Source of the DNA: Prochilodus magdalenae
Lineage: Eukaryota > Chordata > Actinopteri > Characiformes > Prochilodontidae
Direction of reading: 5' to 3'
DNA: 64,000 nt
NCBI GenBank assembly: GCA_024036415.1
Contig: JAMWET010000640.1
Coordinates: 1-64,000 of the forward strand
The notes below the pieces were generated by a model. That model searched no databases and was not told the origin of the DNA. It was given only the letters and a program-made list of their open reading frames with translations. Numbering within the stretch: position 1 is the stretch's first letter; every line of letters begins with the position of its first letter. A program made the translations under genes and the position numbers. Of the stretch, positions 40,965 through 53,715 are shown in pieces.

Positions 40965-43450
40965 CGCATGATACCAGCCAAAACCAGCATCAAACCAGAA
41001 CTAGCCCATCTTAAACAAGTACTACACCAGCACTAGCCTTAACCAGCACTACACTAGCCATAACCAGCACTAAACCAGCTTTAACCAGAAACAAACCAGC
41101 ACTATACCAGCTTTAGCCAGGACCAGACCCGCACTCTACCAGCTTTAGGACCAGACCAGCATGATACCAGTTTTAACCAGGACCAAACCAGCACTATCCC
41201 AGCTTTACCCAGGAACAAACCAGCACTATACCAGCTTTAACCAGGACCAGACCAGCACTATACCAGCTTTACCCAGGAACAAACCAGCACTATACCAGCT
41301 TTAACCAGGACCAGACCAGCACTATACCAGCTTTACCCAGGACCAGACCAGCACTATACCAGCTTTAACCAAGACCAAACCAGGACCAAACCAGCACTAT
41401 ACCAGCGTTAACCAGGACCAAACCAGCACTAAACCAGTTTTACCCAGGACCAAACCAGCACTATACCAGCTTTAACCAGGACCAAACCAGCACTATACCA
41501 GCTTTAACCAGGACCAGACCAGCACTATACCAGCTTTAACCAGGACCAGACCAGCACTATACCAGCTTTAACCAAGACCAAACCAGGACCAAACCAGCAC
41601 TATACCAGCGTTAACCAGGACCAAACCAGCACTATACCAGCTTTACCCAGGACCAAACCAGCACTATACCAGCTTTACCCAGGACCAGACCAGCACTATA
41701 CCAGCTTTAACCAGGACCAAACCAGCACTAAACCAGTTTTACCCAGGACCAAACCAGCACTATACCAGCGTTAACCAGGACCAAACCAGCACTAAACCAG
41801 TTTTACCCAGGACCAAACCAGCACTATACCAGCTTTAACCAGGACCAAACCAGCACTATACCAGCTTTAACCAGGACCAGACCAGCACTATACCAGCTTT
41901 AACCAGGACCAGACCAGCACTATACCAGCTTTAACCAAGACCAAACCAGGACCAAACCAGCACTATACCAGCGTTAACCAGGACCAAACCAGCACTATAC
42001 CAGTTTTACCCAGGACCAAACCAGCACTATACCAGCTTTAACCAGGACCAAACCAGCACTATACCAGCTTTAACCAGGACCAAACCAGCACTATACCAGC
42101 TTTACCCAGGACCAGACCAGCACTATACCAGCTTTAACCAAGACCAAACCAGCACTATACCAGCTTTAACCAGGACCAAACCAGCACTATACCAGCGTTA
42201 ACCAGGACCAAACCAGCACTATACCAGCTTTAACCAGGACCAAACCAGCACTATACCAGCTTTAACCAGGACCAGACCAGCACTATACCAGCTTTAACCA
42301 GGACCAGACCAGCACTATACCAGATTTAACCAGGACCAAACCAGCACTGTACCAGCTTTAACCAGGACCAAACCAGCACTATACCAGCTTTACCCAGGAC
42401 CAGACCAGCACTATACCAGCTTTACCCAGGATCAAACAGCACTATACCAGCTTTAACCAGGACCAGACCAGCACTATACCAGCTTTAACCAGGACCAGAC
42501 CAGCACTATACCAGCTTTACCCAGGATCAAACCAGCACTATACCAGCTTTACCCAGGACCAAACCAGCACTGTACCAGCTTTAACCAGGATCAAACAGCA
42601 CTATACCAGCTTTACCCAGGACCAAACCAGCACTATACCAGCTTTACCCAGGATCAAACAGCACTATACCAGCTTTAACCAGGACCGAACCAGCACTATA
42701 CCAGCTTTACAGAGGACCAAACCAGCACTATACCAGCTTTACCCAGGACCAAACCAGCGCTATACCAGCTTTAACCGGGACCAAACCAGCACTATACCAG
42801 CTTTACCCAGGACCAAACCAGCACTATACCAGCTTTACCCAGGAACAAACCAGCGCTATACCAGCTTTAACCGGGAACAAACCAGCTTTAACCAGGACCA
42901 AACCAGCGCTATACCAGCTTTACCCAGGACCAAACCAGCGCTATACCAGCTTTAACCGGGACCAAACCAGCACTATACCAGCTTTACCCAGGAACAAAAC
43001 AGCACTATACCAGCTTTAACCGGGACCAAACCAGCACTATACCAGCTTTAACCGGGACCAAACCAGCACTATACCAGCTTTACCCAGGACCAAACCAGCA
43101 CTATACCAGCTTTAACCAGGACCAAACCAGCACTATACCAGCTTTAACCAGGACCAAACCAGCGCTATACCAGCTTTAACCAGGACCAAACCAGCACTAT
43201 ACCAGCTTTAACCAGGACCAAACCAGCACTATACCAGCTTTAACCAGGACCAAACCAGCACTATACCAGCTTTAACCAGGACCAAACCAGCACTATACCA
43301 GCTTTACCCAGGACCAAACCAGCACTATACCAGCTTTAACCAGGACCAGACCAGAACTATACCAGCTTTAACCAGGACCAAACCAGCACTATACCAGCTT
43401 GAACCAGAACCAAACCAGCTCTACGGTAGTTTAAACCAGCACTAGACCAG
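40965..43450. repeat. 32-bp minisatellite, about 2.4 kb
   Basis: The unit is CCAGGACCAAACCAGCACTA then TACCAGCTTTAA, about 75 copies. Each contains three CCAG words, so shorter internal periodicity is visible. Blocks with AAGACCAAACCAGGACC insertions recur at about 41370, 41570 and 41935, showing multi-unit amplification; ends are diverged. G is scarce and the A/C strand bias is strong. Confidence 0.95.
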
Positions 43451-44884
43451 CACCAGGCAGTGCTATACTAACTTAAACTAGCACTAAACCAGCTCTAGAC
43501 CAGCAATATCAACTTAAACTAGCACATGACCAGCATTATATCAGCTTAAACCAAATCTAGAACATCACTAGCCTGTTCTGCCCCTCATGCAGAACCAACA
43601 TCATTATCCAGCTTTTATGTGATGATAACTGGACCAAAAAGTCACAGAAGCGATGACATGACATGTCATGACAGACCAATATTGGTCATGGATAAAGGAA
43701 TGAACAGATAAATAAACAATGTTGGTGATGAATACAGGAATGAACAGATGAAGGAACATCACTGGTGATGGAAAAAGGAATGAAATGGTGACAGCTACAG
43801 ACAGGAGGTCTAGCTTGCTAGCGTTTGGCTATGCTGGTTAGCTTTAGCTCAAGTTTTTCTGAGTCTAAATTATCCTGTGTGGGCGGGGCCAGAGACATCA
43901 GCCTTTTGATTGGTTAGGGGAATGCTTACAGAGGCATTGCCCAGGATTAGGACCCCTCAGTTTACATGGCGAGGAAAGAAATATCAGCCATTGGTTAGTC
44001 ACTGGAACACCATTCAAAGAATATCTTTAGTCACCCCTGCCTGATCTGAGCACGCTCACTCTCTTTGCTCCAGAACTCTGCAGACTCTGGGCTAGCTGCT
44101 TTTAGGGAGCGCACATCAGACAGCAGCAGAGTGTCTGCAGTGGCATTAGCACATCGTTTGTGCCCCTGAAAGCTGCGGACTTAATGGCTTACAGTGGGTT
44201 AAAACCCCTGGCTCCACTCGGCTGCCCGGACTGTTGTAGGGGATTATGGTGCTGGCCCCCTATTCTCACCTCCACTGCAGGGTTCGCCTACTAGCGCAGA
44301 GGTGTCAGCTCGTGGCTGTGGGGGTTGGGAAACCTGTATGCCCATGTTAATGTGTTAACGAGGTGTTTTAACACGCCGTATGTGTAATTTTACACCATTC
44401 ATTTTATCTTTAACTCATTTGAACAATTTCGGACTCCTCGTTATAAAGATTGAACCATGAATTCCTTTATAACGTCGTGTATGTACGTCTCCACTATGAA
44501 AGCCAGGGCCAAAATGATTGGGAAATGGTGTCTGTTATTTTTGCCGCAGTTCTATTGAGAGTCAATGTACCTGACTGACTATAAGGTCATCCTGTAGCAC
44601 GTGCTTTCCCTTCTGACTCATGCTGTTGTGTTGGTAGCATCCTTTGCAGGTGAAGTAAGGCTTACCAGAGAGTTGGAAGGGTTTGGGAGGCATGGCCTAG
44701 TAGGACTCTGGGAAGCGGAATGGTATTATCAACATACTGGGAGCCAAACTGGCCGTGCGGAAACTGCCGTAGCACTCTGTTGGCAGCAGTGGATAGAAGA
44801 AGGTACGCACCAGCAACATGAAACATCTGGGAGACCTACACAAACCATGGAGAGAGGGAACCGACAAACTGCCTGACATGCACA
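43451..44884. other. Gene-free stretch
   Basis: No supported gene. 44040-44300 is ordinary GC-balanced sequence without repeats that I recognise. Confidence 0.3.
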
Positions 44885-45487
44885 GAGTGATCCCAACAAC
44901 CACGATTGCGGACATTTAGTGAGCAGTGATGCCCTCCATGTGTCATGCTGTTAGTGCCAGCACCATTGGCAGGCACCTGCATGCCTCAGGACTACATCCA
45001 CACAGGTGGTTAGACTGTCCTTAACACCACGTCACCGTCACCGAAGACTGCAATGGTGTCGTGCCAGACTATCATGGAGTGACTCAGAATGGTGGCGAGT
45101 AATCTTCAGTGTCGAGTCCCGCTTTTGTCTTGGTGGAGACGACCAACGAATCTGTGTGTGGAGGCAACTGTTTGTTGTCACATGTCACATATCCAGAAGG
45201 TCTGGTGTCACTCCACCTCCACCCCTACTGCACCATCTTCAGGAACTGTGTGAGGCTGTTTACGCTGCATGGGATGGATTATCACAGGACACCATTAGGA
45301 ACCTCTACAGCTCCATACCGAGACGTCTGGCATGTTGCACTAGCAAACATGGTGGCCCAACGCCATACTGAGAGACACTCCTTCTGTATGTGTAGCTCAC
45401 ATTGCCCATATCAGTATTTATCATATATCCTGGTACCCTTTATCTTCCTTCCCAACACCACTGCAGTCCCACACCTCCCTTCTGGGT
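44885..45487 (+). pseudogene. Tc1-like transposase remnant, family A (longest surviving frame)
   Basis: The plus-strand frame through 45006-45371 is open. It reads [20 protein letters not shown], then the catalytic-type block SEWWRVIFSVESRF (the usual SDESRF aspartate is now valine), and then R-ICVW. After VTCHISRRSG it changes to the C-terminal [20 protein letters not shown] and [12 protein letters not shown] with HGGPTPY. The canonical central catalytic region is deleted. The frame survives by chance across an old deletion shared with other family copies. Inactive. Confidence 0.75.
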
Positions 45488-45959
45488 TTTGTGAGTTCTT
45501 GTAAATGTATGACCTAGAATGCCAGTCTAAGTGGTCTGGGTGGGGTAAAAGGTAACATAGCCAGCGTCCCACTTTGGTTGACGAGCCATGGATGTGGAAA
45601 TAAGGTGCTGTGAAAGTTTAATGAGAGCCTGTCATCTTTTAAATGGCCTCTCTTCGCCCACTGGTCTGGACAGTCTACACCTGTCTGTGCAGACCACTAC
45701 TCAGTGACCTCATTCTGCAGATAGCAACCAGACAGCCTCAAATCTAGTTAACGGAGAGAGCTGGCTTGGCTCGAAATCTGATTTATACACATTATCCCTC
45801 TTAACTCAAATGTGATCGATCAGCCAGGACTCGTTTTGCACTGGAGCCAGGAGGCTGGTATAGCTAACAAGAGATGGCCTGGAGGTTTATGAACCCCAGT
45901 CCCCAAATCAGCATTGGGCTAGCTGCATGCTCATATCCGGGGCTATTGTAGTCAGGTCT

Positions 45960-46510
45960 TTAGCTACGACAATGTTACACCATATTACCAAAAGTATTCA
46001 CTTACCCATCCAAATCATTGAATCCAGGTGTCCCAATCACTTCCATAGCCACAGGTGTCTAGATCCAAGCACCTAGACATGCAAACTGCTTCTATAGACA
46101 TTAGTGAGAGAATGGGTCGCTCTCAGGAGCTCAGTGGATTCCAGGGTGGTACCGTGATAGGATGCCACCTATGTTTGGTGGTCCGGGTTTGGTGGCCACC
46201 AGGAGAATGGTACTTGTCTGACTGCATTGTGGCAAGTGCAAGGGGCAGTATGGTGTGGGGTTGTGTTTAGGAGTTGGGCTCCACCACTTAGTTCTCTCAA
46301 GGGATTCTGGACAACTTCATGCTCCCAACTTTGTGGGAACAGTTTGTGGACGGTCCCTTCCTTTACCAACATGACTGCACACCAGTGCACAAAGCAAGAT
46401 GAGCGAGTTTGGTGTGAAAGAACTTGACGGGCCTGCACAGAGTCCTGACCTCAACCAAGCTGTACACCTTTGGGATGAATAAGAGCGGAGACTGGGAGCC
46501 AGGCCTATTT
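45960..46510 (+). pseudogene. Deleted Tc1-like element, family C
   Basis: Starts with CCAAAAGTATTCACTTACCC and AAATCATTGAATCCAGGTGT, the terminus of family C. It keeps GAATGGGTCGCTCTCAGGAG and GTACCGTGATAGGATGCCAC, then jumps to GAGAATGGTACTTGTCTGAC, the later part of the transposase, and continues to CAGAGTCCTGACCTCAACC. The 3' terminus is missing. Same family as 36428-37525 but better conserved where present. Confidence 0.75.
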
Positions 46511-46934
46511 CTGCTAGCTCCCCACTGAAATTGCCAGTAGTATGTTAGTGCTGGAACACTCAACACTTGTTGGCTGTTTTCAAAAAGACCTCACATAGAA
46601 CTCCTGCCACTGTTTACCATTCCTAACAGCTAAACGAAATTGGTTAGATTGCAGCTCAGATTCATAGTCAGTGAGGTATCTAGAACATCCTGGAGGCCAA
46701 GAGAGATTTTTCCCCAAGAAACTGGTTCCATTGTGCTTCTCCGCTGCTGCTATGTTCAGTACTAAAGCATTCTCTTAAAGTCCCATGTTTGACATGTCTT
46801 CTTCTACGCTGATGCTACACTGGCGTCAGAAGTGTGATTTTTTTTTTGTCCATTTTGACTTTTATGCATTATTGGAAAACAGAAACTTTTGCTTGAAAAA
46901 AGATGTCTGGCCGATACAGTTTTTGAGATCGTCC

Positions 46935-47395
46935 CCTGGTTCATAAGAACAAGGTCAGCAGATACAGCTCTGGAAAAAATAACAGGGACAATCACAGCTA
47001 CAGACAGCAGGTTCAGAGGAACCCAAACCCACTCTCTACTGCGACCGTGATGAGCGCCACCTCATTCCAATGTCCCTTACCCACGGCGCCTACTGACCGA
47101 TAAGATGACCTCGATGACCTGAGATGACCTACAGAGAGACTGGCGAGCGGTGGCTGGGGTGAAACGCACAGCGAGCATGGTTCTAAAAACAGGCTTCTGG
47201 AGGTCATTAGTGATTTTCTAAATCAACAGATCTAATACAATATCTGATCTGGAGTTTGGGAGACATGGTTCCAGCAGTGTAGAGAATCAAACAGAACTGA
47301 GGGATTCTGGTCTAGCACAAACCCAGAACCTGTACAGCTAGAGACACTGATCATTTGGAGGTGGTCAATAAAATTTTTCCAGAACTGTATATATA
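46935..47395 (-). repeat. Dispersed repeat, copy 2 (partner at 2330-2745)
   Basis: Near the left end is CAGCTCTGGAAAAAATAACA and at the right end TAAAATTTTTCCAGAACTGT, an imperfect inverted pair. The interior is the reverse complement of 2330-2745. No frame. It is followed directly by an AT microsatellite. Confidence 0.6.
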
Positions 47396-47398
47396 TAC

Positions 47399-47429
<31 letters not shown>

Positions 47430-47471
47430 AATATATATATTTTTTATAATTATATATTATATATATGTATA

Positions 47472-47520
<49 letters not shown>
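47388..47520. repeat. AT microsatellite
   Basis: About 130 bp of almost pure TA dinucleotide with short TTTTTATAATTA interruptions. Frames of alternating Tyr-Ile across it are artefacts. Confidence 0.95.
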
Positions 47521-47521
<1 letters not shown>

Positions 47522-47639
47522 TAGAAATTATTTGAACTGTATACATTATTTGTATCCTGGCCCCGCTCTGCTCTTAACGGACCCCTGGGGGGTTTTATTA
47601 GCTGAGCACATTGACCTCTGTCATCGACTCTAAACTGTT

Positions 47640-48549
47640 CCTTAGAGGTCAGCACAAAGGAAAAGGTTAGAGGTTATGCCGGCCTTTGTGATCCACTCTG
47701 AGAGCCTTTTGTGCACGTTCAGCAAAACACATAGGGGCAAAGTGAGGGGTCGCTCCCCCTTGACCGTGAATTTGAAAAAGCCCCCCCTCCACTCCTTCCT
47801 CAAATGATCTCCAGAGAGGTCGTGTTAAGCTGTGTAATGTTTTCAGGAGCGCCATGGCCTCCTCGGTGTGAGTAAACAGATCCTTTTTGGCTGCTGACAC
47901 AGTTCAGCCCCCACTTTTCCCTCTCTGCTGGGTGCTTGTTCAGGAACAGACCCATAAATGGAGGGAGGGAGGGAAGGAGGGAGGGGGAAAGTGGAGAGAG
48001 AAAAGGAGGGGGGAGCAGTGAGGGACTTTGGGCAAAACAACAGATCACTGCCCCCCTTATCCCTTTGTGTCGACAGCGATAATCCATCAGAACAAGCCCC
48101 CCGTCCACCTCTTGCTCTGTGCCAAGGGCCATCCGTCATATAAACAAACCTCATGCTCTGTTTTGTCGTTTTTCCCTCATCTGCTTTATGTCTTTCTCTT
48201 TCTCTTCAGCTAATCTTTAGTTTTGATGACATATGCCATCGTCCTGGCCATTTCGTCCCTATGAAGCCTTAAACCACTCACTGAACTCCTGAACTGCATT
48301 TTCCGGAAGCACGAAAATGCCGTAGCACAGCATGAAAGACAAAAACAGGCGAAAAACCTGGAGTTTCAGGTAGAGAGTGAGGGAAAAAGGAGGAAAGAGA
48401 ACGCATGCGTGCATGTCAGAGCTGGCGTGTGCTTGCTTGCGCTCTTGTTTACTAGCTGAGGAGACTGGGAGTGGCTCTGGCCCACACTTGCCTGAGCCTA
48501 ATGAGGTCACACCCTGACAGTGTTTTTCTGCCAGAGGCCCGCCCACTGG
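47640..48549. other. Single-copy sequence upstream of the candidate promoter
   Basis: No repeat recognised and no supported exon. The 47640-47960 part has even base composition and may be a conserved non-coding element. A GGGA/GGAGGG purine run lies at 47958-48020. Confidence 0.3.
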
Positions 48550-49314
48550 GCTGTGACTGACATGTGGCTTAGCCCCGCCCCTTTACTACAGCCCACAGCC
48601 TGTTCACAACAACAACAGAGCTGAGAGGGAGCTGTCCGCGGTGCTGAAGGCAGCAGAGCAAGCGAGCGGCGATCGAGCGGAGGAGCAGAAGAGTGGGAGG
48701 GAGGGAGGAGAGAAGGAAAAGGAGGAGGGATAGAGGCGTGTTCTTTGTGTTTTTGGTGCTCGAGTTAATCTGTTGTGGCATCCACACGTAGAGGAGCATC
48801 CTAGTGCGAGATGCCCAGCGTTTCCGCACACAAGGAAGGATGTTTTGCAAGGAACCGGATGCAAGTGGACTTTCTTTCGGGAGCTTGTTCCTACTTGTGC
48901 TCTGAGATCGCTCCGGCTTTCCGAGGTTTGGCACCACTTAGGAGTGGAAGTGGAATAAGATGCTTCTAGGTTCCTTCTCTGGTGCTCCTACATCCAGCCT
49001 GGTGTAGGTTGGTCAGATGAAGAAGGAGGCATCTCCTGGACTTGCTTTAAGTTTTGCACACACCCAAGGAACTCTAGGATCCTCAGCTGGCCAGGAGCAG
49101 GGGCTGCAGGCGGGGTAACTTCAGCCGCAGTTGCATCCCTGGTCCACTTGGTCTCTGGAGTCCAAGGAAGTCTATGGCCTGATCTGTGACTTTACCATGG
49201 CCAGCATTCTTCTAGGAAGACCAGAGTTGGATTCCCGGGATTTCTTCCATGCCTCATCCCAGCCTGCGAGGTTGCAGTGGATTCACCTGGACAGGTGTGC
49301 TCCACAGCCAGCAG
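48550..49314 (+). promoter_or_regulatory. Proposed promoter and first exon of a plus-strand gene
   Basis: Composition shifts to GC- and purine-rich with CpGs (GAGCGGCGATCGAGCGGAGG at about 48663), typical of a brain-type vertebrate 5' UTR. The segment ends at a strong donor, CCAGCA|GTAAGTG (exon end 49313). An ATG in ideal context (ACCATGG, 49197) opens 39 codons to that donor. If spliced to the exon at 56209, that frame meets a stop after five codons, so this ATG would be an upstream reading frame or the exon belongs to another gene. Product unknown. Confidence 0.4.
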
Positions 49315-49389
49315 TAAGTGCTAAGCTATCTTCTCAAACCCTCCAAAGTACTGCAGAGGAACACTAGAAGAACTCCGACTTTCGTAAAA

Positions 49390-51200
49390 GTTAGTTTTAG
49401 GTTCTATGCCGACTGTTCTAGATTGTTGAGGCTTTCCGTTATTGCCACTAAATAGTTGAGCGGTAAAGAAAAGGTTCTTCCAGGATTCCTTGGTAGAAGC
49501 AATGGTTATATACTACACCAAAGACCTCAGAGAACCTTCGGTATGCATCACTGGTTCTACTACCAAACACTAAAAGGTTCTTTTAGCCTTTGTAACAATA
49601 GCGGAAAACTTTTTGGAGCTATTTAGAACAATCTGTTAAACTGTAAACAGGAGGAACCATTTGACCATAAATAACCATTTACGGTTCTCACCATTCTATG
49701 TAGAACCATTGTGTTTACTAAAGAACCCTTAAAGAACCAATTTTAAGGGTGTATAATGGAAAACCTTGTCTGGTCTTTTTTGCTATGAGTGTACTTCTGC
49801 ATTGTTCTCCAATTTGTACTTCACGTGTACTTCTTAGAAAAGTGCCAAGAAGGATTCTTTCAATAGCAGAACTCCAGTTGGTTCTTTAAAATATTAATTT
49901 TAAACTAAACTAAGTTCTATCATCACGCCAAAGAACCTTCTTGATGCTTTTATTGTTGGGAGTCACTCAATGCTTCACTTGTACAACTCCTTACTATCGA
50001 GAGATTCATCAATACACTCTGGATTTTATCTAGAACACGGGTGGTGCTACTAAACCTGGCCATTAACTGCTGAGTTGACACAGGTGGTTGTAAAGGCTCT
50101 TTGGCATGGTGCCACGGGACACTCCCAACAATAAAGGGGCCACAAAGGGTTCTTTGCACAACGGTAAAGATAAATCACCTATGGTTCTCTAAAGAGCCTT
50201 TTAATGGACCTTAATGGTTCTTTAGTGGACCATTTGTACAGTCGTGTAAATGGGATTTACAGGGGTGCAGAATCTTTTTCAAGTTATAAAGACCCTTCAC
50301 ACGATGCAAATGTTCTAGGAGGAACCCTTACATTGCTTTAGAACCTTAACATTGTGTGAGGATTGCTAAAGCAGTTAAAAGGTTCTTCACAGTTACATGA
50401 TTAGCATGGTTCTACTGCACTACTGAACCTTCCCTAAAGAACAACTGGAACTGTGCTGCATAGAACGACTTCTAACCCTAGAGAACCATACGCAAGTCTT
50501 ACATCATAGTGCACCATTTATGCATAGAACCTTTTAGGCATTGAAATGATGTTCACAGGTTTTACATGCACTAAAAGGGTTCCACAAAGGGTTCTCTGCA
50601 CAGTGCTGTGTGTCTGTAAATCCCATGTCTGGAAAAGAGAGCAGAAGGTGTGAAGAACCTTTTGAAAGTTGAAAGAACTTTTGAATAAAGTCAAAGTTCT
50701 TTACCAATGTAAGGGTTCCTTCTAGAACTTGATGTATAATATGAGGAGGTTCTTGAAACGGTTCACTCACACGGTACAACAATAGCTCTCCATAGAACTG
50801 ACTTGACAGGTTCTTTAGGAAAGTGGTTGTTCTATGGCATCATGTAAAGAGGCTTTTAAGCATATTACAATGGCTTTCACTAAAGAACCCTTAAAGAACC
50901 TTTCAAGAACCTTTCATGGTACATGCAATATGATGCCATGTGTTCAGGGGTCCCGTGTGAAGGAGCATCGAGGGCAGTGGTTCTCAGATTAAGAAGCCTT
51001 TTAGCATGTAACCCTTAGTAAAGAACCATTCAAGAACCTTTTCAAGGGCGCACTATGAGAACCAGTTTGAGAACCACCACCCTAAAAAACTTTTCAATGG
51101 CTGGTTCTTCAAAGAACCACATTCTACATGTGATGCACACGTGTGAGGAACCTCACTAAAGTTCCAAAGCTCCACATGATGTGAAGATCCACCAACTAAA
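49390..51200. repeat. Dense AGAACC/GGTTCT repeat field, region 1
   Basis: For 1.8 kb the hexamers AGAACC, GGTTCT and GGTTCTT occur every few tens of bases on both strands, often as near-palindromes such as GGTTCTTTAGTGGACC or AAGAACCCTTAAAGAACC. The related elements at 56430-57330 have clearer borders. The arrangement looks like many nested or decayed copies of a palindromic miniature element. Confidence 0.6.
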
Positions 51201-52255
51201 TGCCGTTCCTATAGAACCGTGCGTCTAGGGATTCAAGAACCCTCACTTTCCAGATTGGCCCCCAACTTTCCACAGCCCTGGACCTCACTGCTTCACCCCT
51301 CGATCCATGTTCTTGCTCGTTCTGTCCACTTCCTGCAGCCTTTGTCACTCTTTGACTCGTTGTTGCTTAGCTACATGCCTTGCGAGTCACCTTCTCCAAT
51401 TTTAGAAACCCTTCACTGCACCCGGAGAGCCGAGCGCTGCAGGTGAAGTCGAGCGCAGAGCAGAGGGAGGGTTAGGTAATAAAGGTAATAAAGTAGAAAG
51501 AAGGGGAAAGGTGCAGAGCTTTTGCAGGGAGCGATAAACAGGCTGGGTTTCTGCAGCTGCAGAGCGGCTGGCTTACAGGATTAATGAGAGCAAACGTCTG
51601 CGGGGCTTAAAGTCAGGCAGCCATCAGGAGGGTGCTGGAACAGCGGCTTCCAGCAGCGTCACATACGCTGCAAAAGAGATGCATTCAACTTCCCTGATAG
51701 AAATGTGCACACACAAATAAACACTGCCCATTTTTGGCCCCATACGGAACCTTCTTTTGCAAAAAAGTAGCTATTATTCCTTATTATTCAGTAATTACTA
51801 TGTAATTAATATGTAATAAATCATATATGATGTTAGAGTGAAGCCATGTGGGTTTGTGCAGCTTTGGTAACATCTAAAGCAACAAAAGAATCTGTGTACA
51901 AACTGTCCCACCCACTTCTGGCCCAAATTTGTTCCCAGATGAATACCTAAAATTCCTAATCTTATTGTATCCTCGACCCACGGTGCAGTACTTTATTAAT
52001 ATTCAGTGTTTTAATATTGAGAAAAATATTGTCAGTTGGAAGCTCTTAAACGATAGAAGCCCAAAGCCTCTGGCACTTCCTGGCCACCACCTTTAAGCTG
52101 GTATTTTGATTAGCTTTATTCTAACCTAAAGGTCATATGAATTATATATCAAATTGTTATTAATATATTATTACTCAGTTACTTCATGGACAGTAAACTG
52201 AGGCCTGGGCTTGGTAACAAATGGTAATTGTGGGGATTCATATGTGCACTAAACT
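51201..52255. other. Gene-free stretch
   Basis: No supported exon or recognised repeat. The 51440-51680 part is more GC-rich. Confidence 0.3.
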
Positions 52256-52259
52256 CATA

Positions 52260-53715
52260 AGGTACTTAAGAAAATCAGAACTTAATAACTCATAGTAGAT
52301 ACTCAATAATTAATAGCAGATTCTGGAAAATTCATACTAGTTACATAATAATTCATAGTAGATACTTGGTCACTCATAATACTTACAGAATAATTCATAG
52401 TACTTATTGAATATCTTAGTAATAGCTAAATAATTCATAGTGGTTACTGAAGAATTCATATTAGTTACAGAATTATGTATAGTAGTTATGAAGTAAATTA
52501 TATTTGATACTAAATAATCAACAATAATTTTAATAATAACAATTTCTTGGTAGATATTAAGTAATTCATAGTAGATACTGAATAATTCATAGTAGTTATA
52601 AAATAATTCATAGTGTAAACTGAATAATTCATAGTGGATATTGAATAATTCATAGTGCATACTGAATAATTCATAGTAGTTATAAAATAATTCATAGTAG
52701 ATACTGAATAATAAATAGTGGATAATTAATAATTAATAGTAGATACTGAAAAATTCATAGTAGATAATGAAAAATACATAGTGGATACTGAATAATTCAT
52801 AGTAGATACTGAATAATTCATAGTGGATACTGAATAATTCATAGTGGATACTGAATAATACATAGTGGATACTGAATAATTCATAGGTACTGAATAATGC
52901 ATAGTGGATACTAAATAATTCATAGTAGGTACTGAATAATGCATAGTGGATACTGAATAATTCATAGTAGTTATACAATAATTCATAGTAGATACTGAAT
53001 AATTAATGGTGGTTGCTGAATAATTCATAGTAGATACTGAAAAATTCATAGTAGATACTGAATAATTCATAGCGGATGCTGAAGAATTCATAGTGGATAC
53101 TGAATAATTCATAGTAGATACTGAATAATTCATAGTGGTTGCTGAATAATTCATAGTGGATACTAAATAATTCATAGTAGGTACTGAATAATGCATAGTG
53201 GATATTGTATAATTCATAGTGGATACTGAATAATACATAGTGGATACTGAGTAATTCATAGTAGGTACTGAATAATGCATAGTGGATACTGAATAATTCA
53301 TAGTAGTTATACAATAATTCATAGTAGATACTGAATAATTAATGGTGGTTGCTGAATAATTCATAGCAGATACTGAATAATTCATAGTAGATATTGAATA
53401 ATTCATAGCAGATACTGAATAATTCATAGTAGATACTGAATAATTCATAGTAGATACTGAATAATTCATAGTAGTTACTGAATAATTCATAGTAGATACT
53501 GAATAATTCATAGTAGATACTGAATAATTCATAGTAGATACTGAATAATTCATAGTAGATACTGAATAATTCATAGTAAATACCTGAGTAAGTCATAGTA
53601 GTTATAAAATAATACATAGTGGATACTGAATAACTCATAGTAGATGCTGAATAATTAATAATGGATATTGAATAATTCACAGTGGATACAGAATAACTCG
53701 TAGTGGTTCACAGTG
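52260..53715. repeat. 21-bp minisatellite
   Basis: The unit is ATACTGAATAATTCATAGTA plus G, about 68 copies; the left third (52260-52720) is more diverged. A segment of about 370 bp is duplicated inside it (about 52830-53030 resembles 53180-53390). Since 21 is a multiple of three, the minus strand gives a 282-codon frame of STMNYSV repeats at 53574-52726. That is an array artefact, not a gene. Confidence 0.95.

Noticed and set aside
45006..45371. Active transposase gene
   Set aside because: The first catalytic aspartate position is changed and the central catalytic region is deleted, so it is a remnant.
48959..49367. Protein-coding frame in the GC-rich exon at 49.2 kb
   Set aside because: The longer frame has no ATG at its beginning, and the internal ATG frame does not continue through the plausible splice to 56209.
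52726..53574. 282-codon minus-strand open frame
   Set aside because: Made entirely by the 21-bp tandem repeat; seven-residue periodic product with no domain or splice context.
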